A stretch of DNA of 64,000 bases from Gammaproteobacteria bacterium RIFCSPHIGHO2_12_FULL_63_22 (GCA_001801685.1 MGYJ01000006.1:68256-132255); one strand, 5' to 3'. Shown: positions 8,031-17,167, numbered from the stretch's first letter. Numbers and translations are program-made. The notes: generated by a model not told the origin, from the letters alone.

Positions 8031-9074
8031 ATGAAAAACTTCATGTTAGGACTCGTGCTTGCCGCAGCATTGGCCTCCACTTCGGCGATTGACGCCGCGG
8101 CCGAGAGGGAAGGCTCTCGCCACCTTGATCGCATGGTGGCTTCGCTGCGGGCAAGTTCGTCGCCGCGCGACCAGGCCCTGGCTACGCGGCTTTACACCAT
8201 CGAAATGCTGTCTGATCCCGCTGACAAGGCATGGCGCGGCATCGCCTTGCGCAAGGCCGCAGCCGATGCACCCAATGACAGGCTGGTACAGTGGCTGTGG
8301 GCCACCGCCGACGAAGGCGGTAGCGGCTGCAATGCCACGAATCCCTGCCCGGAACGACAGATGGCGTTGGCAAACCTGGAGCCGGACAATGCGGCGGCCT
8401 GGATTCCGACCGGCCAGGACGCCTGGAAACGGCGCGATGATGCTGCCCTGGATTCGCTGTTGCAAAAAATGTCTGGAGCAAGTTACTACGATGAGTTGTT
8501 CGAAGAGGCCGTGGTCGCCTTGAACAAGCTATACATCCGCTATCCGATTCCCGCACCGGTGACGCAAGCATGGACGGCCCGCGAGCGGCGGCAGTCGGAC
8601 ATGGTTTCGGAAATCGATCCGGAAACCGCCGGCATTGTCGCGGCCATAGCTAATGCCGCTGCCTTTGCCCTGCCTGCCATGGCCGCGCTGCAGGCCTGCG
8701 ACCGGAAGAAGAACCCGAAGGCGGCTGAAGCGCGCTTCGAAGACTGTGGCCGCCTGGGCCGGATGATACTGGCCGAGGGACACACCATGTGGTCCACCAG
8801 CATGGCGACCCTGGTGTTGAGGCGATCTGGCAACATCGATCACAAAGATATTGCCCTCATTCGCGGCCAGCGCTGGCGATCCCATCAGGCAGCGACCTCG
8901 TCGTCGAACTACTTGTCTGACATGGCCGGGTTTCGCGCCTACTTCGCTGACCTCGAATCCACCCGCAGCGAGCTTCGCGCGCAGGAGTTGCAGCTGCAAC
9001 GCGCCGGAATTCCCATGGCGCCGCCCGAAGGATGGATGCCTAAGGATCTTGCCGACCTCAAACCTGGTGGCTAG
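8031..9074 (+). CDS. Exported protein of unknown function
   Basis: A 347-residue protein I do not recognise. It has a likely Sec signal peptide (MKNFMLGLVLAAALASTSAIDA). The rest is predicted mostly helical, with TPR-like spacing such as LANLEPDNAAAWIP (about 116-129) followed by a helix-turn repeat. Cysteines are few and in pairs (CNATNPC near residues 103-109, CDRKKNPKAAEARFEDC near 223-239), suggesting periplasmic disulphides. A purine-rich GGACAAAGGAA precedes the ATG. It ends 37 bases before the GFA-fold gene on the same strand and may be cotranscribed. Similar helical exported proteins are common in this bacterial group but I cannot give a role. Confidence 0.8.
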   Translation: MKNFMLGLVLAAALASTSAIDAAAEREGSRHLDRMVASLRASSSPRDQALATRLYTIEMLSDPADKAWRGIALRKAAADAPNDRLVQWLWATADEGGSGCNATNPCPERQMALANLEPDNAAAWIPTGQDAWKRRDDAALDSLLQKMSGASYYDELFEEAVVALNKLYIRYPIPAPVTQAWTARERRQSDMVSEIDPETAGIVAAIANAAAFALPAMAALQACDRKKNPKAAEARFEDCGRLGRMILAEGHTMWSTSMATLVLRRSGNIDHKDIALIRGQRWRSHQAATSSSNYLSDMAGFRAYFADLESTRSELRAQELQLQRAGIPMAPPEGWMPKDLADLKPGG

Positions 9075-9111
9075 GCTGCTGCCCGCCACTTCAACCCCTG
9101 GGAGAATCGTG

Positions 9112-9546
9112 ATGGCCGAGAATTCAAGTCATGCGGGAAGCTGTTTTTGCGGCGCCGTGAAATTCAACGTGACCGGTGATCCGGCGGCCATGGGCTACTG
9201 TCATTGTGCATCGTGCCGGCACTGGTCCGCGGGTCCGGTGAATGCATTTTCTCTCTGGCAACCGGGTGCGCTGGAAGTGACGCAGGGCGCCGACAAGATC
9301 GGCACCTACAACCACACGCCCATCAGCTACCGGAAGTGGTGCAAGAACTGCGGCGGCCACCTGTTCACCGACCATCCCACGATGGGCCTGGTGGATGTCT
9401 ATGCGGCGATGATCCCGACGCTGGCCTTCACGCCGGGTGTGCACGTGAACTACCAGGAGACCGTGCTGCGCATCCACGACGGTCTGCCGAAGTTCAAGGA
9501 CATGCCTGCCGAAATGGGCGGGTCGGGTGACTTGTTGCCCGAGTGA
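9112..9546 (+). CDS. GFA (CENP-V/glutathione-dependent formaldehyde-activating) family protein
   Basis: A 144-residue zinc protein of the GFA fold. The zinc-binding cysteines fall in the expected order: GSCFCGAVKF (near residues 10-19), YCHCASCR (near 29-36) and WCKNCGG (near 77-83). GFA proteins were named for glutathione-formaldehyde adduct formation, but most members have no proven reaction. The frame is open far upstream (to 8851), yet GGGAGAATCGTG directly before the ATG at 9112 and the start of homology fix the start. It lies 51 bases upstream of the monooxygenase and probably in the same transcript. Confidence 0.92.
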   Translation: MAENSSHAGSCFCGAVKFNVTGDPAAMGYCHCASCRHWSAGPVNAFSLWQPGALEVTQGADKIGTYNHTPISYRKWCKNCGGHLFTDHPTMGLVDVYAAMIPTLAFTPGVHVNYQETVLRIHDGLPKFKDMPAEMGGSGDLLPE

Positions 9547-9597
9547 ACTGGATGCCCGTGCCGGTCCTTTGCGAGCGGCGCGAACCCGTGACCGTCG

Positions 9598-11085
9598 ATG
9601 ATTGAAGAAGCGGGTGTCGTCGAGCATCTGGACGTGCTGGTGGTCGGCGCGGGGCTGTCCGGAATCGCGGCAGCCCACCACTTGCTGGCGGAATGCCCCG
9701 GCAAATCGTTCGCCATCCTCGAAAGCCGCGCGGCCATCGGCGGCACCTGGGACCTGTTCCGCTACCCGGGCGTGCGTTCCGATTCCGACATCTACACGCT
9801 GGGATATTCCTTCAAGCCATGGGCTGGCAAGGAAACCATCGCCGACGGCGACGCGATCCTCGACTACATGAAGGACGTCGCGCGCGCGGAGGGGATCGAC
9901 CGCAGGATCCGCTTCGGGCATCGCCTGGCTAGTGCCTCGTGGGACAGTTCGACCGCGCGATGGACCGTGCAGGTGGATCGCGGCGAGTCTTTGCCAATCC
10001 TCGCCCTTACCTGCAATTTTCTATTCCTGTGCACGGGCTATTACAGCTACAGCGAAGCACATCGTCCCGAGTTCCCGGGCGAGTCGGACTTCGGCGGCTC
10101 CGTCGTCCATCCGCAATTCTGGCCCGTGGGACTGGATTGCCGGGGCAAGCACATCGTGGTGATCGGCAGCGGGGCCACCGCGGTAACGCTGGTGCCTGCG
10201 CTGGCCGCCGAGGCCGCGCGGGTAACGATGTTGCAGCGCTCGCCCAGCTACGTATTCGACCGCCCGCGTGTGGACCGCGTGGTCAATGCGCTGCGTACGC
10301 TGCTGCCCGGCATGGCCGGCTATCGGCTCGCCCGCCTGAAATTCATGGTGCGCGACCTGGTGATGTACCAGTTGGCCGTACGCCTGCCAGCGCTGGTCAA
10401 GCGCGTGATGCTTTTCCGCGTGCGCGGCGCGTTGGGGTCGGCGACACAAGTGGCCGAGCATTTCACCCCGCGCTATCCACCCTGGAGCCAGCGCGTGTGC
10501 CTGGTGCCCGATGGCGACTTGTTCGCCAGCCTGCGCACCGGCAAATCGGTGATGGAAACCGGAACGATAGATCGCTTCACTGCGACGGGAATTCGCCTGC
10601 ATTCCGGAAAGGAGCTGCCCGCCGACATCATCGTCACTGCCACCGGACTGAAGATGGAGGTAATGAGCGGCGTGGCCCTGAGCGTCGATGGGGTTCCGGT
10701 GCAGCTCGGCGATACGCTGGTCTACAAGGGCTGCATGATTTCCGGCGTGCCCAACCTCGCGCTGGCCTTCGGCTATGCCAATGCCTCGTGGACGCTGAAG
10801 TCGGAACTCGTGTGCCGCCATGTCTGCCGCGTGCTGAAGCACATGGACCGCACCGGCAATCCGGTTTGCGTGCCCGATGCCCGCGGCGTACGGGCGACCA
10901 CGGACCCCCTGCTGCAATTGAGTTCGAACTATATTGCGCGCGCGCTTGTCTACTTGCCCAAGCAGGGTGATCGACTGCCCTGGAAGGCGCTGCACAATTA
11001 TGCCCTCGACACCCTGTTGTTGCGTTTTGGCAGGTTGGACGATGGGTCACTGATGTTTTCGAAACCGACAAGCAAGGGTCCTTGA
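9598..11085 (+). CDS. Flavin-dependent Baeyer-Villiger-type monooxygenase
   Basis: A 495-residue flavoprotein with an FAD Rossmann motif GAGLSG (17-22), the GGTWDLFRYPGVRSD segment (about 48-62) and an NADPH Rossmann motif GSGATA (190-195). The type I Baeyer-Villiger fingerprint FXGXXXHXXXWP is met exactly by FGGSVVHPQFWP (165-176). Such enzymes insert oxygen next to a carbonyl, turning ketones into esters or lactones, or oxidise soft heteroatoms, using NADPH and O2. Substrate unknown. The C-terminus is long and basic, as in the EthA/CzcO-like group. Its stop TGA shares one base with the ATG of the TraB/GumN gene, so the two are translationally coupled. Confidence 0.9.
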   Translation: MIEEAGVVEHLDVLVVGAGLSGIAAAHHLLAECPGKSFAILESRAAIGGTWDLFRYPGVRSDSDIYTLGYSFKPWAGKETIADGDAILDYMKDVARAEGIDRRIRFGHRLASASWDSSTARWTVQVDRGESLPILALTCNFLFLCTGYYSYSEAHRPEFPGESDFGGSVVHPQFWPVGLDCRGKHIVVIGSGATAVTLVPALAAEAARVTMLQRSPSYVFDRPRVDRVVNALRTLLPGMAGYRLARLKFMVRDLVMYQLAVRLPALVKRVMLFRVRGALGSATQVAEHFTPRYPPWSQRVCLVPDGDLFASLRTGKSVMETGTIDRFTATGIRLHSGKELPADIIVTATGLKMEVMSGVALSVDGVPVQLGDTLVYKGCMISGVPNLALAFGYANASWTLKSELVCRHVCRVLKHMDRTGNPVCVPDARGVRATTDPLLQLSSNYIARALVYLPKQGDRLPWKALHNYALDTLLLRFGRLDDGSLMFSKPTSKGP

Positions 11086-12167
11086 TGCGTCCATGTAAAA
11101 GTTTTGTTGCTCTTCTTTTTCTGTCGATCATCCCGATGATCGCAAGCGCGGCTGCGGCACCGGCGCCGGCACTGCCTGCACCGGCGGCGCCCACGGCTGA
11201 AATGCCCGCGGCTGAAACGCCCGCGGCGCGCGAACGCGTCAACACGCTGGAGACTGTCGTCGTGTCCGGCATTCGCCCAGGCCCGGCCTTGTGGAAGGTG
11301 ACCAGCGGGGAAAGGACGCTGTGGATATTGGGCACGGTATCGCCCGTGCCAGAGAAGATGGAATGGTATTCGCCGCAATCCGAAGCCGTGTTGCGCAACA
11401 CGACTGAAATCATCTGGCCGCCGCAGGCAGGCATGCAGGTCGGGTTTGGCAGCGCCTTCAAGGCGGCCTTAGCCGTGCCGACGATCCTTCGCGCCCGCAA
11501 GAATGCCGACGGCAAGCTGTTGAAGGATGTCCTGCCACCCGACCTTTACGCGCGATGGGCGCAGTTGAAGTTGCAGTACATCGGCAAGGACAAGTCCATC
11601 GAGGAATGGCGACCCATCTTCGCGGCGGGCAAGCTGTATTCGGAGGCGCTCGAGAAGGCAGGCCTGACATCGGGTACCGGAACCGGCGGTCGGATTTCCG
11701 AAGTGGCGAAGGAGCTCGACATCAAGCGCACCTCCACCAGCGTCAACATCGCCATCACCGACCCCAAGGGCATGGCCAAGTCCTTCACCAAGTCCAATAT
11801 CGATGACGTGGCCTGCTTCCGAAGCGTGCTCGACCGCCTGGAACTCGAGGTGGCCCATGCCTCGCTGCGTGCCAATGCCTGGGCGGTCGGCAACCTGCCG
11901 GAACTCACGCGCCTGGTGAACAAGGACCGTATGCCCACCTGCCTGGAGGCCTTCGCGAAGGTGGAGGCGATGAAAGAATCCGGAATCCTTGACGCGACCG
12001 AGCAATCACGCGCGAAATGGATGAAGGCGGTGGATGTCGCACTGGCGACGAATCCGACCAGTTTCGCGACATTGCCGATGATCGAGATCGTCACGCCGGA
12101 CGGGCTATTGTCCAAACTCCGCGCGAAGGGTTACCAAATCGTGGAACCGCAAGGGAGCGTGCAATGA
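11085..12167 (+). CDS. TraB/GumN family protein, exported
   Basis: A 360-residue protein with a signal peptide (MRPCKSFVALLFLSIIPMIASAAAA) followed by an Ala/Pro linker and a TraB/GumN domain beginning PALWKVTSGERTLWILGTVS, the family first strand with GT and a nearby acidic/aromatic core. TraB/GumN proteins are related to Tiki-type metalloproteases, but the usual GX2H motif appears here as LGTVSPVP, without the His, so protease activity is doubtful. The start ATG overlaps the monooxygenase stop (TGATG), and its own stop overlaps the SDR start (ATGA). That tight coupling suggests one regulatory unit, though the link between a GumN protein and a monooxygenase is unclear. Confidence 0.85.
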   Translation: MRPCKSFVALLFLSIIPMIASAAAAPAPALPAPAAPTAEMPAAETPAARERVNTLETVVVSGIRPGPALWKVTSGERTLWILGTVSPVPEKMEWYSPQSEAVLRNTTEIIWPPQAGMQVGFGSAFKAALAVPTILRARKNADGKLLKDVLPPDLYARWAQLKLQYIGKDKSIEEWRPIFAAGKLYSEALEKAGLTSGTGTGGRISEVAKELDIKRTSTSVNIAITDPKGMAKSFTKSNIDDVACFRSVLDRLELEVAHASLRANAWAVGNLPELTRLVNKDRMPTCLEAFAKVEAMKESGILDATEQSRAKWMKAVDVALATNPTSFATLPMIEIVTPDGLLSKLRAKGYQIVEPQGSVQ

Positions 12168-12835
12168 AGACCATCCTGGTGACCGGCGCCAATCGCGGAA
12201 TCGGACTGGCGCTCGTGAAACATTTTCGCAGCCTCGGCGATTCGGTCGTCGCGGTTTGCCGCCATGGCAGCGATGAGCTGGCCGCCACGGGCGCCCGCGT
12301 GGAGACCGGCATCGACGTCACCGATGACGCGGCGCTGGTCGCGCTCGATGGCCGACTCGGCGACCTGCCATTGGACCAGCTCTGGTTGAATGCAGGCGTG
12401 CTGGAGCGCGACACCCTCGACCAACTGGACGGCAATGCGTTCGACGCGGTGCGCCGGCAGTTCGAGGTCAATGCGATGGGCCCGCTTCGTGTCGCGCACG
12501 CCCTGCACCGCCGGCTTGGAAAGGGCTCGAAGATCGCCATCATCACCAGCCGCATGGGTTCGATCGAAGACAATGGTTCCGGCGGCTATTACGGCTATCG
12601 CGCGTCGAAGGCGGCGGTGAATGCCATCGGCAAGTCACTTGCGATCGACCTCGGGCCACGCGGGATCGCCGTCTACCTGCTGCATCCGGGTTACGTGGCG
12701 ACCGACATGGTCGGGGGCACTGGCGACATCACGCCGGACGTGGCCGCGCAACGGCTTGTCGCAAGGGTGGACAGCCTCGACCAGGCGCAGACCGGTACCT
12801 TCTGGCATTCCAACGGCAGCCAGCTGACCTGGTAG
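12164..12835 (+). CDS. Short-chain dehydrogenase/reductase
   Basis: A 223-residue classical SDR: cofactor motif TGANRGIG (7-14), LNAGV (NAG) near residue 77, catalytic Ser in IITSRMGS (near 130) and Tyr145-X3-Lys149 in YRASK. SDRs of this size usually reduce carbonyls or oxidise alcohols with NAD(P). The ATG overlaps the TraB/GumN stop by four bases and has GGGAG nine bases upstream. Being the third gene of the monooxygenase set, it could interconvert the alcohol and ketone used by the Baeyer-Villiger enzyme. That is inference; no substrate residue can be read. Confidence 0.92.
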   Translation: MKTILVTGANRGIGLALVKHFRSLGDSVVAVCRHGSDELAATGARVETGIDVTDDAALVALDGRLGDLPLDQLWLNAGVLERDTLDQLDGNAFDAVRRQFEVNAMGPLRVAHALHRRLGKGSKIAIITSRMGSIEDNGSGGYYGYRASKAAVNAIGKSLAIDLGPRGIAVYLLHPGYVATDMVGGTGDITPDVAAQRLVARVDSLDQAQTGTFWHSNGSQLTW

Positions 12836-12938
12836 CCGCGCCGGCGGACAGGCAGCGCCTGCAACCGGGCGCGGCATGGTGGTATCCAACGCGGAAAGGG
12901 CGCCCACCGGCGCTGAATTCCAACGTGGGAGATTTCCG

Positions 12939-14450
12939 ATGCATCTGGTTCGACTCGCCCTGGCCTGGCTCGCGCTGGGTTTCTCAAATACCGCCATCGC
13001 CGCTGCGCCCGTCTACGACGGCCAGGGCAACAGTTATCGGATCAGCATCGACGCGAACGCCAGGCGCGCGCAGGTGCGGGCCGACTTGTGGCTGGCCGGC
13101 GACATGCTGTCGATGTTCAATGTGATGACGGTGCCCGGGCTGGCCGACGGCCAGGCCGACCTGGTGGAGGGCCTGCAGGTGCGCGATGCGGCCGGCACGG
13201 TGCTGGCCCCACGCAAGCTCGGCGGCGGCGACTACGAACTTGCAGGCGGCCGGCGCATCCTCGTGCAGTATTCGGTGCGCCTGGACCACGACAAATACGC
13301 CTGGCCGGCCGGTGCCGAAGAGATCGGCTACTGGACCGACGAGGGCTTGATGATCACCGGCGCGAGCCTGCTGTTCGCTGATGGCGGCGACGCCGGGATC
13401 ACCGGTCCGATCACGGTGGAATTTGAACTGCCGCGCGGCTGGCGCGCCAACACGCCTTGGCAGAGAGCGCCGGGCGCGGAAAAATCCGCCACGGAGAGGT
13501 TCTCCGTTCCCTCGCGCCGCGAGCTGCTGAGCAACGCCCTGTTCCTCGGCACGGCAGACAGCGAAACCTTCGATGTGGGCGGTGTGCAGATGACGCTGGT
13601 GCTCGGCAATCGCTATGTGCCCAGCAAGGACCTCTTCCTCGACTTGCTGCGCAGGCAACTCGAATCCTACAAGGACCTGTTCGGCGGCAAGCCGCTGTCG
13701 AGTCGCTACCTGGTGATCATCAACGAGGACAAGTCCGGTGACGGCGGCGCCTTCGCCAGCAGCTTCAGCCAGTACATCGCCGGCGATGCGGACGAACGCA
13801 ATCGCGTGATCTGGGGCTACGTGATGGCGCACGAGCTGCTGCATTTCTGGAACGGCCTGAGCATCACGCCGGTGGACTACCACGAGGAATGGTTCAAGGA
13901 GGGCGCGACCGACTACCTGACCATCGCCACCCTGGCGCGCAATGGATTCATCGACGAGAACCTGTTGTTCAAGCGCCTTGAAAACGTTCCACGCCGGTAC
14001 CTGATTGCACGCATGGCGCAAGGCCTGGGAATGAGCGTTCGCGATTCGGGCAAGGACAAGCAACCCAACCGGCAACTGGTCTATGGCGGCGGCAGCCTGG
14101 CGGCGATGGCGCTGGACGTGGAAATGCGTGTGCGCAGCCGCGACCGGGTCGGCTTGCCCGACTTGATGAAGGCGCTGTACGCGCAGTATCCGATGCCCGG
14201 CAAGCGCTATTCGCTGGATGACATCGCCCGTATCGCCGGCGAACTCACGCAGTCGGACTTCAGGCCTTTCCTGGCCAATGCCGTGGAAAGCACCGGCTAT
14301 TTCGACATCCGCCCGACTTACGAGGCTCTCGGCCTGCGCATGGACAGTTTCGTCGAGGAAATGTTCATCGGCCGCGAACCGGGCGCGACGGCCCAACAGA
14401 AGGCGAGATTCGACGCGATCTTCGGAGCGGTCAGCGCTCGCAGTCAGTAG
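12939..14450 (+). CDS. Exported M61-like metallopeptidase
   Basis: A 503-residue protein with signal peptide MHLVRLALAWLALGFSNTAIAAAP, a beta-rich N-terminal domain (about 25-220) and a gluzincin catalytic domain. The zinc site is HELLH (His298, Glu299, His302) followed by FWNG, and the third ligand Glu321 lies in WFKEGATDY with HEXXH-18-E spacing. That arrangement is characteristic of family M61 glycyl aminopeptidases. No C-terminal PDZ domain is visible, unlike longer members. GTGGGAG lies before the ATG; the frame is open 21 codons further upstream but without signal character. The last 20 bases overlap the convergent sigma factor gene. Confidence 0.85.
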   Translation: MHLVRLALAWLALGFSNTAIAAAPVYDGQGNSYRISIDANARRAQVRADLWLAGDMLSMFNVMTVPGLADGQADLVEGLQVRDAAGTVLAPRKLGGGDYELAGGRRILVQYSVRLDHDKYAWPAGAEEIGYWTDEGLMITGASLLFADGGDAGITGPITVEFELPRGWRANTPWQRAPGAEKSATERFSVPSRRELLSNALFLGTADSETFDVGGVQMTLVLGNRYVPSKDLFLDLLRRQLESYKDLFGGKPLSSRYLVIINEDKSGDGGAFASSFSQYIAGDADERNRVIWGYVMAHELLHFWNGLSITPVDYHEEWFKEGATDYLTIATLARNGFIDENLLFKRLENVPRRYLIARMAQGLGMSVRDSGKDKQPNRQLVYGGGSLAAMALDVEMRVRSRDRVGLPDLMKALYAQYPMPGKRYSLDDIARIAGELTQSDFRPFLANAVESTGYFDIRPTYEALGLRMDSFVEEMFIGREPGATAQQKARFDAIFGAVSARSQ

Positions 14451-15708
14451 CGCGCCGGATCAGCAATTCGCGCTCGCGCTGGTTGCGGGTGAGCGCCGCG
14501 GCGCGACGGAATTCTTGCGCGGCCTCGCTGGGCCGATCGAGCTTGGCCAGCAGGTCGGCGCGTACGCTCGAAAGCAGGTGGTAGCCCCGCAGTATCGGCT
14601 CATCCGCCAGCGCATCCACGAGGGCAAGCGCGGCGGCGGGGCCCTGCGCCATGCCAACGGCCACTGCGCGGTTCAACTCGACCACCGGCGACGGCATCAC
14701 TCGCGCCAATTCGCCGTACAACGCGGCGATGCGCGGCCAGTCGGTGGCATCGGCGCTCGCCGCGCGGGCGTGGCAGGCAGCGATGGCAGCTTGCAGTGCA
14801 TACGGTCCGGACTCGCCGCCCAGTGCCCTGGCGCGCTCGAGTGCCGATAGTCCGCGGTGGATCAGCAACTGGTTCCAGCGCGACCGGTCCTGGTCGAGCA
14901 ACAGCACGGGCTCGCCATCGCGCCCCTGGCGCGCGCCCAGGCGCGACGACTGGATTTCCATCAGGGCAGCGAGGCCGTGCACTTCGGGCTCGCGTGGCAA
15001 CAGCCCGGTGAGGATCCGGCACAGTCGCAACGATTCTTCGCACAACTGCGGGCGCATCCATTGCTCGCCGGATGTCGCGGAATAGCCTTCGTTGAAGATG
15101 AGGTAGAGCACCGCGAGCACGGACGGCAGGCGTTCGGGAATTTCTGTCTTGCCGGGTGTCTCGAACGGCGCCTTCGCTTCGGCAAGATTGCGCTTTGCGC
15201 GGACGATGCGCTGCGCCACGGTTGCCTCCGGCATCAGGTAGGCGCGCGCGATTTCGTCCGTCGAAAGGCCGCCCAGCAAGCGCAGGGTCAGCGCCACGCG
15301 AGCGTCCATGGACAGCACCGGATGGCAGGCGATGAAGACCAGCCGGAGCAGGTCGTCGCCAAACGGATCGTCGAGACTGGCCTCGGATCGACGCATCGCA
15401 TCCTCGCCCTGCGCGTCGAGTTCGTCGGCGAGGAAGGCGTCCTTCTCCCGATGCAGTTTGCCCTGGCGCAGTCGGTCGATCGCGCGGTTCTTTGCGCTGG
15501 CCATCAGCCACGCACCGGGCTTGTCCGGCACGCCTGACGTCGGCCAGTGTTCAAGCGCAGCAACCAGGGCGTCTTGCGCGAGTTCTTCCGCCAGGTCGAT
15601 GTCTCGCACCATGCGCACGAGGCTTGCGATCAGGCGCGCGGACTCGATCCGCCAAACTGCTTCGACGGCGCGCCTCGGGTCGTGCAACGGGGAATCGGAG
15701 CCAGCCAT
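14431..15708 (-). CDS. ECF42-type RNA polymerase sigma factor with C-terminal helical extension
   Basis: A 425-residue sigma-70 family protein. Region 2 lies near residues 20-90 (DIDLAEELAQDALVAALEHW, then AWLMASAKNRAIDRLR) and region 4 near 120-180 (LSTDEIARAYLMPEATVAQR, a helix-turn-helix). The long C-terminal part (about 180-425) carries the ECF42 hallmark FNEGYSAT and TPR-like helices. ECF42 factors have no classical anti-sigma factor; the extension is thought to control activity, and they usually sit beside YciI/DGPF-domain genes. Here the YciI gene lies 58 bases upstream on the same strand, matching that rule. The start at 15708 was kept as the first ATG in frame. Confidence 0.92.
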   Translation of the reverse strand: MAGSDSPLHDPRRAVEAVWRIESARLIASLVRMVRDIDLAEELAQDALVAALEHWPTSGVPDKPGAWLMASAKNRAIDRLRQGKLHREKDAFLADELDAQGEDAMRRSEASLDDPFGDDLLRLVFIACHPVLSMDARVALTLRLLGGLSTDEIARAYLMPEATVAQRIVRAKRNLAEAKAPFETPGKTEIPERLPSVLAVLYLIFNEGYSATSGEQWMRPQLCEESLRLCRILTGLLPREPEVHGLAALMEIQSSRLGARQGRDGEPVLLLDQDRSRWNQLLIHRGLSALERARALGGESGPYALQAAIAACHARAASADATDWPRIAALYGELARVMPSPVVELNRAVAVGMAQGPAAALALVDALADEPILRGYHLLSSVRADLLAKLDRPSEAAQEFRRAAALTRNQRERELLIRRATDCER

Positions 15709-15766
15709 CGGTTCCGATTAAAGGGCAGCGCGACCTGCGGATGCAAGTCGCGCCGGGGCAGTGTCC

Positions 15767-16192
15767 CTATTGTTTGCCGGCGGCAATCGCGCGGATGCGT
15801 TCTTCCTGCTCGCGCAGGGCAGGCGTGAATTCCTCGCCGAAGTCCTCGGGTTCGAACAGGGGCCGAATCTCGATATCGGACGGGCCGAGCATCGGGTTCG
15901 GGCAGCGCCGCACCCACTCGATGCATTCTTCCAGCGACTTGCATTCGAACAACCAGAATCCGGCGACCAGTTCCTTGGTTTCGCTGAACGGGCCGTCCAA
16001 CACGGTGCGATTGCTGCCCGAAAAGTGAACGCGCACGCCCTTGCTGCTGGGCTTGAGCCCCTCACCGGCCAGCATCACGCCAGCCTTGATCAGTTCTTCG
16101 TTGTACTTGCCCATGTCCTCGAGCAGTTGCTGGGTGGGCAGCGCGCCTGCCTCGGAATCCTCGGTCGCCTTTACCATCACCATGAATCGCAT
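15767..16192 (-). CDS. YciI family (DGPF domain) protein
   Basis: A 141-residue protein starting MRFMVMVKATEDSEAG, the standard opening of DGPF/YciI proteins that accompany ECF sigma factors, with the domain signature LDGPFSETKELVAGFW near residues 68-83. I chose the ATG at 16192 because GGGAGA lies seven to eight bases upstream; an ATG at 16198 would be too close to it. YciI-fold proteins are ferredoxin-like dimers with a conserved His/Asp pair and mostly unknown reactions. It precedes the ECF42 gene and is its probable functional partner or target. Confidence 0.9.
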   Translation of the reverse strand: MRFMVMVKATEDSEAGALPTQQLLEDMGKYNEELIKAGVMLAGEGLKPSSKGVRVHFSGSNRTVLDGPFSETKELVAGFWLFECKSLEECIEWVRRCPNPMLGPSDIEIRPLFEPEDFGEEFTPALREQEERIRAIAAGKQ

Positions 16193-16401
16193 ATTCATTC
16201 TCCCAATGGGTGGATTTCGAGCCCGGAAGCGGCCGCGGGGCGGGCAGTTTTTCCGGACTCTTGCAGTAACGACGAACGAGCGGCGCCGGAATCGACACGA
16301 TACGGAAAAATTTTTACGCTCGGCAAGCGGCTGCTGCCGCCTGTGCCGGGTCCCCGGTTTTGGGGCACAATCCATTGGTGCCACTCTGAAGAGGGACGGT
16401 C

Positions 16402-16569
16402 ATGAGCGAGAAGCAGAAGATTCCATTGGTCAAGAAGACCGGCAAGCCGATGGCGGCCGAACAGAACCGGACCGGCAAGCGCGGTATCGAGCCCGAGGAG
16501 ACCCATCGTAGCGGGGGCAAGCGAGTCCCCGACCAGGGTGGCGGAAAGTCCAAGGGCGCCAAGCGCTGA
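16402..16569 (+). CDS. Small basic protein, 55 residues
   Basis: A 55-residue ORF reading MSEKQKIPLVKKTGKPMAAE and on to SKGAKR, with about a dozen Lys/Arg residues, many Gly, and no hydrophobic segment. GAGGGACGG just before the ATG is a good ribosome site. The composition (KKTGKP, RTGKRG, SGGKRVPDQGGGKSKG) suggests a disordered nucleic-acid- or polyanion-binding tail-like protein. I cannot assign a family. It is divergent from the YciI/ECF42 pair with 209 bases between, and convergent with the membrane protein at 16595. It may be real and conserved, but its shortness limits certainty. Confidence 0.6.
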   Translation: MSEKQKIPLVKKTGKPMAAEQNRTGKRGIEPEETHRSGGKRVPDQGGGKSKGAKR

Positions 16570-16594
16570 CGACGCGTGGCGCGGGACGGATTCC

Positions 16595-17167
16595 TCAGGC
16601 GACGCTGGGCCAGAGCCACATGAAGGTCAGCGCGCAAACGGTCGAGTAGATCAGCGAGTCGAGAAGGTCCTTGGCGACGATGGCCCAGGGCTTGCCCATC
16701 CAGATGGCCGACATCACGCTGCCCGAGAAGAAGGCCAGGAAACTGACCAGCCCGATCAGGTGGCCGGCCTCGTGCGGGTTGGCCGCCAGGCCGAAAGTCT
16801 GCACGGCGATGGCCGCGAATGCCGTGGACAAAAGAAGGCAAAGCACGAACCACTGGATCAGGTGCTTTCCCATGTTCGGCATGCCCGGTTTTAGCAGGGT
16901 GATGATGCCGACCGGCCCCTGCTCGTACTTCTGCTTCATCGAATCGTCCTGCATCTGCTTCATGTCCGTGCAGTGCGGAAGGACGTATTGACCGGGCGAG
17001 TGCGAGCCTGCACGCAGGGCCGCCGCCACGTCATCTTCGTTGGCGAGTTTTCGATAGTCGCTGTTGTGCCACTTGAACACCATGTGGACGAGACTGCTGG
17101 CAACGAACACCAGCACGGCGGTGGCAAGGATGGGCAGCCAGAGGGCAGGCAGGTCGTGCATCGGCAT
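16595..17167 (-). CDS. Conserved inner-membrane protein of unknown function
   Basis: A 190-residue membrane protein: one transmembrane helix at residues 8-30 (WLPILATAVLVFVASSLVHM), a soluble loop of about 75 residues with FKWHNSDYRKL and PGQYVLPH segments, then three helices between about 100 and 188. This architecture, with the conserved GQYxxP, KRGP/EQGPVG and PNMGK motifs, belongs to a widespread uncharacterised bacterial family I have seen but cannot name with certainty. The start ATG at 17167 gives MPMHDLPALW; MHDLPALW is an alternative. It stands alone on the minus strand. Confidence 0.82.
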   Translation of the reverse strand: MPMHDLPALWLPILATAVLVFVASSLVHMVFKWHNSDYRKLANEDDVAAALRAGSHSPGQYVLPHCTDMKQMQDDSMKQKYEQGPVGIITLLKPGMPNMGKHLIQWFVLCLLLSTAFAAIAVQTFGLAANPHEAGHLIGLVSFLAFFSGSVMSAIWMGKPWAIVAKDLLDSLIYSTVCALTFMWLWPSVA

